DNA of 64,000 bases from Candidatus Melainabacteria bacterium (GTDB lineage: Bacteria > Cyanobacteriota > Vampirovibrionia > Obscuribacterales > Obscuribacteraceae), in assembly GCA_003242885.1 (NCBI GenBank), contig QKMZ01000005.1, positions 248,001 to 312,000 on the forward strand. Reading direction: 5' to 3'. Shown here one piece after another: positions 43,276 to 52,282 of the stretch. The position numbers and the translations under genes are program-made. The notes under the pieces were generated by a model. That model saw nothing but the letters and a program-made list of their open reading frames with translations. It was not told the origin of the DNA and searched no databases. Each line of letters begins with the position of its first letter. Within the stretch, counting starts at the first letter, position 1.

Positions 43276-44943
43276 CTACGATTTTTCTTTCTTGAGAATC
43301 ATGCTCTTGCCACGATTCTTTGCGGTTTGAAGAACCTGGCGAGTGGCGGCAAACCATGTATTGAGATTCATGTCTTGTTGAAACTCGGCTATGCCACCAC
43401 TGACAGTGGCGCTAATCATACCCATAGGTGTTTCGAACTGACGGCGTTCGAATTCTTCTTTCAATAGATTTGCAATTTGCACCAGTTCGTATTCAGTCAA
43501 TGAGTCGACTAAGATGGCAAACTTGTCGCCTGCGATTCTGCCTGTAATACCGTAACTCCGAATTGTTTCTTTGATAACGTTGGAAAGCTCGTTGACTACT
43601 CTCTCTCCTGTGCCGTAACCATAGTTTTCGTTGATAGCTCCAAAATTGTCGATATCCAGCATGAGCATGTAGAGCACGCCAGCTCTTTCGTTCTCCGTCA
43701 TGCGTTTGGCTGTGTTCATAAACTCAGCGTGAGTCAAAGCACCAGTCAACCCATCGCGACCGATCATATCTTTGAGCGTTTGATAGCGCTCCAGCCTTCC
43801 CGCAATGGTTGCTACAAGAAGCTGTGGCGGTGCGGGTTTGATCAAGTAGTCGTCGCCGTGTTTTGCACCTTCGACGTGGAATTGCAATTGGTTTTCCGTG
43901 GTCAGAAAGATGATCGGCGTGGTGTTGTATTTCTCTTGTTGTCTAACAATTGTCGCTAGTTCAAAACCAGTGACATCGCCCAGATTGACGTCCAAGATCA
44001 AGATGTCTGGCTGTGCTTCGACCAGCGCGTCTTCAAATTGTGAAGCATCCGTCAGCGCGAAAGGAATGAATCCAGCAGCATCGAGAAAAGAATAAAGCCC
44101 GGATGCTTGAATCGGATCGTCTTCGACAATGAGCACACGATGGCGCTTTGGTTTGTTTTTCTCAAGCAGCTTCTTGAGCCGATTTACGATAACTTTTGGA
44201 TCATCAGTTGAGTTGAATACGCCGTCGCCGCCACCGCGAATCGCTTGCACTTTGTCTTTGAAATTACTCTTGGCGCTGATAAAAATAATTGGCACTGTGG
44301 CCATACTTGTGCGTTGCGAGCGAATGTTTCTTGCCAGTTCAAAGGCGGGCTGCGGATTGTCAGGGCAAACAATCACAAACGCGTCATATTTGATTTTGAG
44401 CAGGTTTTGCGGGGTGACATCCTTGCCTTCCATCTCGTCGACAAGGAAATCAGATTTTTCGATGGTGTCGAACAACGGAGCGGCGAAGCTGCGATTGTCG
44501 CTCCGGCTCAAACCGACGACCAAAACGCGACTTTGCATTGGCGGTGCCGCCGGGCGCGGCGCCTGATCGGCAGGTGTAATAGACCCTTCGCCACCCATCG
44601 TTGTGAGCATAGCGGCGTTGTCAATCGTGGCGGACAGCTTCAGAATAATCATCTTCAGCTTGTTGATTTCTTCAGAGTATCCGGGCGTCGCTTTCTTCTT
44701 CGCCAGCGCCAGTGCTACCTCTTCTGCCTCAAGTGCGTGTTGGCAAAAATCGACAAGGCGGAAAAGCCCTCCCGCACCAGCCATTTGGTGGAAGTGCTTG
44801 ATGAGAATATTAACCTGATCCATCGAGGGAGCCGCTTGATTGATCGTCTCCACGATATTCGTCGCTTCATTCAGGCGTGATTGGGTGAGCTCGATGAACT
44901 TGGACTTCTTACCGTCCACCATCGCTTGCTGCCTGCTCTGCAT
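43276..44943 (-). CDS. HPt-REC-REC-GGDEF signalling protein, degenerate cyclase site
   Basis: 555 residues with GAGGAG before the ATG. Residues 15-110 form an HPt-like helical bundle (IKHFHQMAGAGGLF, His52). A receiver-like domain at 139-262 lacks the usual Asp (VIVCPDN). A full receiver at 269-385 has DILILDVNLGD with Asp318 and Lys370. The GGDEF domain spans 395-550, but the signature reads AGDKF (471-475), so diguanylate cyclase activity is doubtful. It lies 15 bp after a CheY-like gene on the same strand, forming a two-gene signalling operon. Confidence 0.87.
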   Translation of the reverse strand: MQSRQQAMVDGKKSKFIELTQSRLNEATNIVETINQAAPSMDQVNILIKHFHQMAGAGGLFRLVDFCQHALEAEEVALALAKKKATPGYSEEINKLKMIILKLSATIDNAAMLTTMGGEGSITPADQAPRPAAPPMQSRVLVVGLSRSDNRSFAAPLFDTIEKSDFLVDEMEGKDVTPQNLLKIKYDAFVIVCPDNPQPAFELARNIRSQRTSMATVPIIFISAKSNFKDKVQAIRGGGDGVFNSTDDPKVIVNRLKKLLEKNKPKRHRVLIVEDDPIQASGLYSFLDAAGFIPFALTDASQFEDALVEAQPDILILDVNLGDVTGFELATIVRQQEKYNTTPIIFLTTENQLQFHVEGAKHGDDYLIKPAPPQLLVATIAGRLERYQTLKDMIGRDGLTGALTHAEFMNTAKRMTENERAGVLYMLMLDIDNFGAINENYGYGTGERVVNELSNVIKETIRSYGITGRIAGDKFAILVDSLTEYELVQIANLLKEEFERRQFETPMGMISATVSGGIAEFQQDMNLNTWFAATRQVLQTAKNRGKSMILKKEKS

Positions 44944-44958
44944 CCCAACTCTCCTCGA

Positions 44959-45333
44959 CTACGTCGACGCGTTCGCTGTCGCTCCGCCCGTCAGACGGTT
45001 GACGACAGAAAGAAGCTCGTCAATCTCGAAAGGCTTGGAGAGGAAGTAATCCGCTCCCAGCTCCATCGCGGCTTCTTCGTTTTTCTTTGCGCCGGTCAAA
45101 AACAAGACTTTCGAGGTGCCCTTATCCTCGCGATAGCCTTTCAAAATATCCAGCCCATTCATGTCGGGCAGCATAGAATCAAGCAAAATCAGGTCATAGT
45201 TGTTCGCCCGAATCATTTGGCAGGCTTCTGTGCCCGTTCCGATTCTGTCGGCCGAATGTCCAGTAAAAATCAAACAATCTGCAATGGTTTCTGCAAGGAA
45301 TTCATCATCCTCGACGACCAGTATCTTACTCAT
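44959..45333 (-). CDS. CheY-like single-domain response regulator
   Basis: 124 residues from ATG 45331-45333; a TTG five codons earlier is possible. It is a receiver domain with acidic pair EDDE near the start, phospho-acceptor Asp in LILLDSMLPDMNG, Thr in VLFLTGAKK and Lys in LSKPFEID. There is no output domain. It probably receives phosphate from the HPt-containing partner encoded next. The hairpin GGGTAC/GTACCC at 45358-45378 lies in its upstream region. Confidence 0.88.
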   Translation of the reverse strand: MSKILVVEDDEFLAETIADCLIFTGHSADRIGTGTEACQMIRANNYDLILLDSMLPDMNGLDILKGYREDKGTSKVLFLTGAKKNEEAAMELGADYFLSKPFEIDELLSVVNRLTGGATANAST

Positions 45334-45503
45334 AGAATCCAACGCCAAAGCTTTAAAGGGTACCTAGTTTCCGTACCCGGTATTTTTAGAGATAAAACAC
45401 GGCGCCCGTGGCGCTTTTGCCAGTTCTCAGGCAAACCAGGGTAGAAGCAGACCAAAAATGCCAGAGAGGCTCAGCTGGCGACCTTTTCAGAACTCACCCG
45501 CTT

Positions 45504-46613
45504 CTATGCACTGCGCGACTGACTTCCTTGCCTATAAGGCCGCTTCTCGCCGGTTGTGTCATTGACTTTATCTGTCTGATATCGACCATCTGAGCCGGTG
45601 TGAGTTCGATATGTCGTGCCTGGCTCATTGCGGAAGGTCGTAGTAGCTTCCGAACTGCCGTCGGGGCGCATATTTATGACGTCCGTACGTTGACCGGCGA
45701 GGTCTATGCGTTTTGACCATGGATCGAGCTGATTAACGCGGGTGATCGTTGTCTCGTCCGTGGCTTTGTTGATCACCTCCGTTTCTCTGTAGCCGGTTTG
45801 GGTGTAAGTGCCGGTCATAATTCCGTCGTTGGTTCTGCGGGTGTATTCGGATTTGACATTGCCGCGCTCGTCGAAGGTCATACTGTCATAGTTAAAACCT
45901 TGTGTTTGAGTCGCTTGCCGTATGTTGCCGTCAGAGTCGAGCTTGAAGTCGAGCTGCCTTCCTGTCTCATTAATCCTGAGAAATCTGTTGCCTTCTGCGT
46001 CGCGTGTGTCGTTGAGAAATGTTCTACTCAGACCGCCGATGTCGTGCGTCTGCCCTTGCGCGTCAGTCATGGTGCGCGATGTTGCCCGACCGGTTTCGTC
46101 GAAATTTGTTGTGGTCGAAAATCCATCATTGCTCTGGGTGGTAAACGACTGCAGCTTTCCGTCTGTTGAAAATTTCATTGTATTCGTTTCGTTTTTCGAG
46201 AGCACGCTCTTTACCAGCCCGTCTTCCGTGTTTGTGGCACCGTCGCCTTCAACGAAGATTCGTCTATTCTGGTCACCTTGTGCTCCAGCCTCAGGCGGTC
46301 GTTCACCCACCACCGGTTTGTCGATGCCTACCGGTTTATCGACCTGACTTGGTTTGTCACCCGCAAGTGGTCGGCTGAAATCCTGCGCCAGCATGTTCAG
46401 AAAATTTTGTTCTTGCCCTTCATTCAACCCGTCAATGCGAAACTCATTTCCTTTCGGATCGAGCATTGCGATAGCGTCGTCTTGAGTTCCTTGTGCCGCG
46501 CTTCTTGCGATGTCCGAGTCGCTTTGATTTACGAGTGACTCTCCCACGAGACTCTGCTGTGGGCTCTCGACTGGCGCGTCTACTGATTCTGAAATTTCCG
46601 CTGATCTTGCCAT
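45504..46613 (-). CDS. YD-repeat-like protein of unknown function
   Basis: 369 residues from the ATG at 46611-46613; a longer start at 46676 is less likely. The N-terminus is polar with a VDKPVGIDKPVVG short repeat. The C-terminal 230 residues contain degenerate YD/RHS-type strands (TDGKLQSFTTQSNDGFSTTTNFDETGRATSRTMTD, LDSDGNIRQATQTQGFNYD, DERGNVKSEYTRR). There is no signal peptide. It may be an exported surface or toxin-related protein, but no toxin domain or secretion motif is seen. Three inverted repeats lie just upstream. Confidence 0.65.
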   Translation of the reverse strand: MARSAEISESVDAPVESPQQSLVGESLVNQSDSDIARSAAQGTQDDAIAMLDPKGNEFRIDGLNEGQEQNFLNMLAQDFSRPLAGDKPSQVDKPVGIDKPVVGERPPEAGAQGDQNRRIFVEGDGATNTEDGLVKSVLSKNETNTMKFSTDGKLQSFTTQSNDGFSTTTNFDETGRATSRTMTDAQGQTHDIGGLSRTFLNDTRDAEGNRFLRINETGRQLDFKLDSDGNIRQATQTQGFNYDSMTFDERGNVKSEYTRRTNDGIMTGTYTQTGYRETEVINKATDETTITRVNQLDPWSKRIDLAGQRTDVINMRPDGSSEATTTFRNEPGTTYRTHTGSDGRYQTDKVNDTTGEKRPYRQGSQSRSA

Positions 46614-46661
46614 TATTTTGGTTGGTAAAAGACGATAGGGATTCTGCTCAATGGTGCGAAC

Positions 46662-46760
46662 GTGAATAGAAACCATTCACCAGCACTGAACGACATAGAA
46701 GCCATTCACCAGCCCATTCATCAAGTGAACGACATAGATGCCACTCACCTGCAGTGAATG
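46662..46760. repeat. Three to four inverted repeats GTGAA.../...TTCAC upstream of the YD-like gene
   Basis: GTGAAT-7-ATTCAC (46662-46680), TGAACGACATAGAAGCCATTCA (46687-46708, given here in short form TGAAC...ATTCA) and GTGAAC-12-ACTCAC (46725-46748), plus a lone GTGAATG at 46754. The second and third share GAACGACATAGA at a 39-bp step. They could be operator sites. Confidence 0.55.
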
Positions 46761-46852
46761 TTGTTTGCTACGGATGGGGTCGAGAGATTGGTAAGCTCGC
46801 CAATTCTGCAACAAACATCGTGATGAGTTTGTGAATGTACAAATGGGGCGGC

Positions 46853-47299
46853 TTATTGGATTCGCTTGCCCATTTCGTAGACAGACTTTTTCGAGTTGTC
46901 CATCAAATATTTGACCAGCGACTGAATGCTGTTTGGCGCATGTTCGTATGACCAGCTGAACTTGCGCTTTTGCTTTGGTGTTTCAATCTCAATGGAGGAG
47001 AAAGGACCGCCTTCGGTAATCTGATATTCGCTATCTTTTGTAGCTAGAATATTGCTAGAGTCAACCAGCTTCAGTAGCTTTCCGGCTTCATCTGCTTTCA
47101 TCGAGCGCGTATCTAACTTGCAGTCCCATCGCTCGAAGTGGCGATAATTGACGCCGGAGCCATGAGCGAATTCGATTCTCACCGGACCTTCACCTGCCGC
47201 GCCTGCGCCTAGTGGAAGAAAACTGAGCAACGCGCCCAAGAAAATAGCGGCTCCGACGAGCCATTGCAGGTTTTCCTTTCTGTTGATGTGCCTAGCCAT
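46853..47299 (-). CDS. Small secreted or membrane-anchored protein
   Basis: 148 residues with CGGAAG before the ATG. A hydrophobic helix (about 13-34, LVGAAIFLGALLSFLPLGAGAAG) acts as signal or anchor. The remaining domain of about 110 residues alternates strands (VRIEFAHGSGVNYRHFERWDCKLD, GGPFSSIEIETPKQKRKFSWSYE) and ends with a helix. It resembles lipoprotein-like conserved hypothetical domains but is not identified. Confidence 0.6.
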   Translation of the reverse strand: MARHINRKENLQWLVGAAIFLGALLSFLPLGAGAAGEGPVRIEFAHGSGVNYRHFERWDCKLDTRSMKADEAGKLLKLVDSSNILATKDSEYQITEGGPFSSIEIETPKQKRKFSWSYEHAPNSIQSLVKYLMDNSKKSVYEMGKRIQ

Positions 47300-47545
47300 G
47301 AGTTAATCTTCCGTGTCGCTGTTTGTTTACCGTCCTTGAGGATAACTCGCGACTTGCAGCAATTAGGCCGGATTTGTCCCCGGATGGCGATCAGGGTGAA
47401 CCCCAGTGTGCGGCGGCGCTCATAATCGTATTCTCTTTGCATCGAGCCCGCCCGCTTCTAATGGGTACGAGATAGTGATTAACTATCTTAGTTCACCGGT
47501 CCTCCGTACTACTTTTCGTCGATACAATGGGGTCTCAAGCATAAG

Positions 47546-48541
47546 ATGTCGATGCACATTGTCGATTCTGAAGAAAGCCTGCTCGCAGTTGAAGCGACCG
47601 GGCTGATGAAAACATATCCAGGCAGCGATGTTGCCGCGCTTTCTGGAATCTCGCTTTCGGTGAAACAAGGCGAGATCTTCGGTCTCATTGGACCTAACGG
47701 TGCAGGTAAAACCACCCTCATCGGCTGCCTTCTGGGACTTTTGCGTCCTGATTCCGGCACGGTTAAAATCTTCGGCAAACCGGCTGACTCGATCGCGGTG
47801 CGCCAGATTACAGGCTATGTGCCCGAACGCTCTGACTTTGAGTATTGGATGACTGCCAGGCAGTTTTTGCAATATCACCATGGTCTGGCAAGGCGCGACA
47901 AGAGCGATAGAGAGAAAGAAGTGACAGAGGCGCTGGAAGCGGTCGAGTTGGCGAAAACAGTTTGGAATCGTCGTTTGAAAACATACTCGCGCGGAATGCT
48001 GCAGCGATTGAACATCGCGCAAATGCTGATTGGAAAACCGAAGCTGGCGCTTTTGGATGAACCTACGTTAGGCTTGGATCCGACAGGCGTAACGCTCGTG
48101 CGAAACCTTGTGAAAAAAATGCAGGACAGCGGCATGACAGCAATCGTAAACTCGCACCAGTTGGACGAAGTGGAGCGAGTTTGCGATCGTGTTGCATTCA
48201 TAAAACAAGGAAAAATTGCTTCGGTGGAAAATCTTCATTCCGGTGTGGTGAGCGACTATTTCTTGATGGTGCGCTGGCCCGAGTCGCAGTTGAACGGAAG
48301 TTTGAACTCTGTGGTTTCACAGGTCGCCAGAGAGACAAGCGCTTCTATAGATCAGTGCCACCATGATTGGGGGCGCTTCTCTGTCAAAGATAACAGGATG
48401 GCTTCGCAATTGATTCGCCGTCTTGTTGAAAGCGGCTTGCCAGTTGAAGAAGCTATTCCAGAGCGTTCCAAACTGGAAGAATTATTCACCAATACGACCT
48501 CGTCCGATCAGACCGGTCACGGAGGCATCAACAATGAATAG
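47546..48541 (+). CDS. ABC transporter ATP-binding protein
   Basis: 331 residues. Walker A GPNGAGKTT, Q-loop region YVPERSDFEY, signature YSRGMLQRLNIAQ, Walker B LALLDEPTLGLDPTG and the switch His in NSHQLDEVERV. The C-terminal extension of about 100 residues is typical of ABC-2 exporters (CcmA/NatA type). It overlaps the permease gene by 8 bp (ATGAATAG), so the two act together, probably exporting a drug, lipid or polysaccharide, or remodelling the envelope. Confidence 0.93.
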   Translation: MSMHIVDSEESLLAVEATGLMKTYPGSDVAALSGISLSVKQGEIFGLIGPNGAGKTTLIGCLLGLLRPDSGTVKIFGKPADSIAVRQITGYVPERSDFEYWMTARQFLQYHHGLARRDKSDREKEVTEALEAVELAKTVWNRRLKTYSRGMLQRLNIAQMLIGKPKLALLDEPTLGLDPTGVTLVRNLVKKMQDSGMTAIVNSHQLDEVERVCDRVAFIKQGKIASVENLHSGVVSDYFLMVRWPESQLNGSLNSVVSQVARETSASIDQCHHDWGRFSVKDNRMASQLIRRLVESGLPVEEAIPERSKLEELFTNTTSSDQTGHGGINNE

Positions 48542-49328
48542 CACGATTATTCGCTTCACTGCTATGTCTGCATGCCTCGACCCGATGAAGCTTTTGTACG
48601 TCATCTTGCTCGGCTTCGTGATGCCTGTCGGAATGAAAATCGCATCTATGTTGCACGGAGCCTCCGATTCACAAACATTCGAAATGCTCACCGGCAAAGT
48701 CGGAGTTGCTTTTGTGCTTATGGTTTTGTGTCTTGGATTGGCTGGCAACACAGCCACTCAATCGGGACGCGGTGGCGAATATCTACCGTTGATATTTACA
48801 CGACCGATTTCGCGGTGTGAATATGTGCTTAGTAAGTGGGTGACGATAACGCTTATCGGCGGTGGTTTTGCCGCTTTGCAAAACCTCGTTATTGCCGCAA
48901 TTGGATTGCACTTTGGTGAAACAATAACAGCCCAGGCTTTGATAAGTATGGTGTTGGAACGTTTTATGGATGCCGCACTGATTTCGGCTGCAATGATATT
49001 GACCATGCTCAATCGTAATCCCGCCTTTCAAATTGTGGCCGTACTGTCGTTTTACATCTGGTTGGCCGGGCAGACGATTCCTCCTGTGAGCGTTGCGACT
49101 GGTGGTAAGGCGCTGGAAGATTTGTCGATTGAGACGACAAAATTTATGCTCAATATGTCTCAGTACATAGCAGATTTTATTTTGCCAACGGTCAATGTGT
49201 ATGACTTGATCAGTAATCCGGCAACAGCGACAGGAGCGCTGATCGCCTACCTTGCTGCTTTGTCCGTCTATCTTCTCTTTGCCGTCAACGTCACTAACAA
49301 GCGAGAATTCTTCTACGGCAGCTCCTAG
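48534..49328 (+). CDS. ABC-2 type permease
   Basis: 264 residues from the ATG at 48534, with GGAGG 8 bases upstream. About six membrane helices (KLLYVILLGFVMPVGMKIA, FVLMVLCLGLAGNTA, WVTITLIGGGFAALQNLVIAAIGL, IVAVLSFYIWLAGQTI, IAYLAALSVYLLFAVNV). The YLPLIFTRPISRCEYVLSKWV segment is the conserved cytosolic loop of ABC-2 permeases that contacts the ATPase. The substrate is not known. Confidence 0.88.
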   Translation: MNSTIIRFTAMSACLDPMKLLYVILLGFVMPVGMKIASMLHGASDSQTFEMLTGKVGVAFVLMVLCLGLAGNTATQSGRGGEYLPLIFTRPISRCEYVLSKWVTITLIGGGFAALQNLVIAAIGLHFGETITAQALISMVLERFMDAALISAAMILTMLNRNPAFQIVAVLSFYIWLAGQTIPPVSVATGGKALEDLSIETTKFMLNMSQYIADFILPTVNVYDLISNPATATGALIAYLAALSVYLLFAVNVTNKREFFYGSS

Positions 49329-49415
49329 AGGCGCGTGGAGATCCTGTCAACGAACCACAGGGCTCCTTGCCGGGAACGCGTGGTGGTGCGTTGCACGCGA
49401 CCGAATTTGAAAGCG

Positions 49416-49467
49416 ATCAATCAATCAATCAATCAATCAATAGCCGGCGAGCCGCCGGCGCTCCCAG
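49416..49467. repeat. ATCA tetranucleotide tract followed by a family C palindrome
   Basis: (ATCA) repeated about six and a half times (49416-49441). It abuts GCCGGCGAGCCGCCGGC and GCTCCC (49443-49467), an inverted family C unit. The ribosome site AGAGGAAA of the next gene follows directly, so both sit in its leader. Confidence 0.85.
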
Positions 49468-49475
49468 AGGAAATT

Positions 49476-50147
49476 ATGATGGATTCTAAATCCGAAAGAT
49501 CAGTTTCATACATGCCGAAGTGGCTGGTTGTTGCTACTACGCTGTTCGTTGTTATGCGTATTGGTGATGTGTTTGTCAGTCGAATGCTACCAAATGCGGT
49601 GACAATCAAACCGGTGAATGGAATTGCGTGGACACAAATTCCGAGTCGGGAACAGTTGGTTGCCGAAGCAAAGCGACTGGCGGCTGCGCCCGCAAAACCA
49701 GTACAGGAATTGAGTCCGCAGAGCCAAGAACAACTTCAAAAACTGCTCGCGGATGCTAAGGCGAATAATAAGCTCTTACTGCTCGAATTTTATGCAGACT
49801 GGTCCGATCCTTGCAAGAAAATGGAAGCGACTTCCATGAGTAACTCTCAGGTTTCCCAGCTTGTTGATGATCGCTTTATGCCAGTTCGAATCAACGATAC
49901 GCAAAAGCAATTTGGCGTCAATGCGCGTTTTGTCGCCGATTTACAGAAGCGATATCGAGTCTTTGCCTTTCCAACTTTGATCATAGTCGGTGAAGATGAA
50001 AGCCCAGTTGCCAGCCTAATTGGTAACTGTTCGTCCCTTACCACTTATCGCTTCTTAAGCCGCGCGCTGGCAACCGTGACCGCTGTAAGGAATGGTTTCA
50101 GCCCGACGCTAACATCGCAGTCTTTCACCAACACATCTCAACTTTGA
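49476..50147 (+). CDS. Membrane-anchored thioredoxin-like protein with a lone active-site Cys
   Basis: 223 residues from the first of two adjacent ATGs after AGAGGAAA. One N-terminal membrane helix (about 15-33) is followed by a linker and a thioredoxin domain of the DsbD-gamma/thiol-disulfide interchange type (LLLLEFYADWSDPCKKM, FMPVRIND, RYRVFAFPTLIIVGED). The usual WCxxC reads WSDPC, so only the second Cys remains and normal disulfide exchange is unlikely. The cis-Pro in FAFPT is kept. The frame is open upstream through the ATCA tract to 49335. Confidence 0.8.
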   Translation: MMDSKSERSVSYMPKWLVVATTLFVVMRIGDVFVSRMLPNAVTIKPVNGIAWTQIPSREQLVAEAKRLAAAPAKPVQELSPQSQEQLQKLLADAKANNKLLLLEFYADWSDPCKKMEATSMSNSQVSQLVDDRFMPVRINDTQKQFGVNARFVADLQKRYRVFAFPTLIIVGEDESPVASLIGNCSSLTTYRFLSRALATVTAVRNGFSPTLTSQSFTNTSQL

Positions 50148-50171
50148 CCTGTCAGAATGCGCGCGCATGTG

Positions 50172-50199
50172 TAGGTCGCGCTGCACGAGCGCGACCCTA
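50172..50199. repeat. GC-rich palindrome
   Basis: TAGGTCGCGCT/AGCGCGACCCTA arms around GCACG. It lies between the convergent thioredoxin-like and kinase genes; similar in style to families A and B but with a different core. Confidence 0.7.
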
Positions 50200-50206
50200 T
50201 TTCGTT

Positions 50207-51994
50207 TTACTTCAACGCGGGCGGTGGCGCACCAGCCTCAATAGCCTTCAGCGCGTCGGTCGCGTTTTTGATCCAGGTTTCTGTCTTCTTGCCGCTTTCA
50301 AGCACAGGAATGGCCTGTTTTAAATTCTTCTTCGCTTCTTCAGGCTTGCCAGCGCGCCACAGGTAGGTAGCAAACAAATACCTACTCTTCGCCTCCTCCA
50401 CTGGCTCTTTCGCTTTTTCAAAGTAATACATCGACCGCTCGAAAAAGAACTTCGCAACTTCGTTGTGTCCATCGAATAATTGCAATGTCACCCCTACGGT
50501 GCGCAGATTGTTGCCAACCTGCTTGTCTGTTTTGTAGGTCGTTTTGATGTATTCTTCAGCCTTTTCGTACTTGCCCTGGCGTGCGAGGGTTCTAGCCATC
50601 GGCCACGCCGTCAACCTTCTGAAAGTATTGGAATCCGGGTTGGAATCAATGATTCCCTGCAGCACACTTTCGGCTTGTGCGAATTCGTGTTTTTTATAAT
50701 TGCGCAAAGCAATTTTGACCGCATTGAGCGCCGTGCGCGTGTCGTCGTCAGGCAGCACAAACCATTCGAAGATTTGCGGCACGTTGTATTTCATGAAAAT
50801 CGTCGAAATGAATTCGGGTTGATCTTTCACAGCATCTCTTAGGCTGAAAAACACCGTGAGGGGAATGGTTGCAGCGCACGCTAGAAGCGCAATCTTCCAG
50901 AAACGCTTCTTCTGCTTGACACGAACGAACTGCCCTTTTCTAAAACTAATCAGTTCCTTCTTCAAATCTTGCATCGACTGATATCGATCGTCCGGCGATT
51001 TTTCCAGAGCGCAGAAGACGATTCGCTTCAGAGCATCAGGTATTTGAAGCGCAGATGGAAACGGCTGCGGCTTTTCTTTCGTGTGTTTGATCACCGTCTC
51101 AGCGAAGTTTTTGCCCTTAAAAGGTGGTTCTCCGCACAATGCCTCATACATCACGCAGCCAAGTGAATAGATATCAGAGCGCCGATCGAGTGGCGCAGCC
51201 AAACACTGCTCAGGACTCATATAGAGAGGACTTCCGAACACCTCACCCGTCTTAGTCAACTTGAGGTCATCAGCAGTTTCACCCTGTAACTTCGCGATTC
51301 CAAAGTCCACAATTTTCGCCGAAGGCGAGCCGCCGCCTTCGTTTGTGACTAGGATATTGCTCGGTTTCAAATCCCTATGCACAACGCCGTTACTATGCGC
51401 GTGCTGCAGCGCGTCGGCAACCTGAATCATTATGTCCGCAACAAAATGTGGGCTGAGTTTTTCCTTGCGCGCAATCAGCGAGCTGAGTGGTTCGCCGTCG
51501 ATGAGGTCCATTACCAGATAAGGACCATGAACATCACAAACACTGAAATCGTGAACGCGAACAATATTGACGTGATTAAGTGAGCACGTAGCCTGCGCTT
51601 CTTTTTGGAAGCGCAATAGTGTCTCTTGCGAAATATCTCTATCCTGGTTGAGAAGTTTGATGGCGACGACTCTTCGCATCATCGAATCGTATGCCTGAAA
51701 GACCGACCCCATCCCGCCTTCGCCGAGTTTTTCTTCGATCGAATATTTGCCGGACACCACCTGCCCCGACAAATCAGTGGGCGTTCGTTTTAAGCGTGGA
51801 ATGGAAACATTGTCCGAGGATTTGGCGAACTGATTGCTATCGAGTCTGGTTTCGTCTTGATTGTCATTTGTGATGACTGTGACTTCAATGACTTGAGGCA
51901 GGGTGGCGTCGGCGACTTCTGCCGATGACGCAGCAACCTTTGCTGAGTCTACTTTATCTTGAGGCTGCTCTTGAAGCTGCTCTTCTGGCTGCAT
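50207..51994 (-). CDS. Ser/Thr protein kinase with C-terminal TPR-like domain
   Basis: 595 residues. A polar N-terminus (1-80) precedes a complete Hanks-type kinase (about 84-350) with LGEGGMGSVFQAY, VVAIKLL, HRDLKPSN (206-213), DFGIAKL and GSPLYMSPEQC. One membrane helix (about 366-385, ALLACAATIPLTVFFSL) separates it from an extracytoplasmic TPR-like region (about 425-585). Its activation segment (GEVFGSPLYMSPEQCL) is close to that of the kinase at 39924 (GEAFGSPLYMSPEQCL), so they are paralogues with different sensors. Confidence 0.92.
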   Translation of the reverse strand: MQPEEQLQEQPQDKVDSAKVAASSAEVADATLPQVIEVTVITNDNQDETRLDSNQFAKSSDNVSIPRLKRTPTDLSGQVVSGKYSIEEKLGEGGMGSVFQAYDSMMRRVVAIKLLNQDRDISQETLLRFQKEAQATCSLNHVNIVRVHDFSVCDVHGPYLVMDLIDGEPLSSLIARKEKLSPHFVADIMIQVADALQHAHSNGVVHRDLKPSNILVTNEGGGSPSAKIVDFGIAKLQGETADDLKLTKTGEVFGSPLYMSPEQCLAAPLDRRSDIYSLGCVMYEALCGEPPFKGKNFAETVIKHTKEKPQPFPSALQIPDALKRIVFCALEKSPDDRYQSMQDLKKELISFRKGQFVRVKQKKRFWKIALLACAATIPLTVFFSLRDAVKDQPEFISTIFMKYNVPQIFEWFVLPDDDTRTALNAVKIALRNYKKHEFAQAESVLQGIIDSNPDSNTFRRLTAWPMARTLARQGKYEKAEEYIKTTYKTDKQVGNNLRTVGVTLQLFDGHNEVAKFFFERSMYYFEKAKEPVEEAKSRYLFATYLWRAGKPEEAKKNLKQAIPVLESGKKTETWIKNATDALKAIEAGAPPPALK

Positions 51995-52282
51995 CTACCG
52001 TGCCCACTTGCTTTACCGCCCCCCTATTCTATCAGCTTCCGTAGGTCTTCTCCCGCGTGAGGTCAATTACCGCTAACTGCCTACTGCTGGCGCTTTGCGC
52101 TAGGTTTGTAACAAGTTATTTGCCCTCTATTGTGGTCTGTAGTCCAATACATATACTTAGGGGATGCGAGGTCGAATGCCTCCGTACAGATTCCCTTCTG
52201 AAGTCCCTCAACCGAAGCCTCAAATCTACCGCGAAGCTAGTGATTTGGGTTTACCGAGTATTTAGCGCAATCATATCCAATC

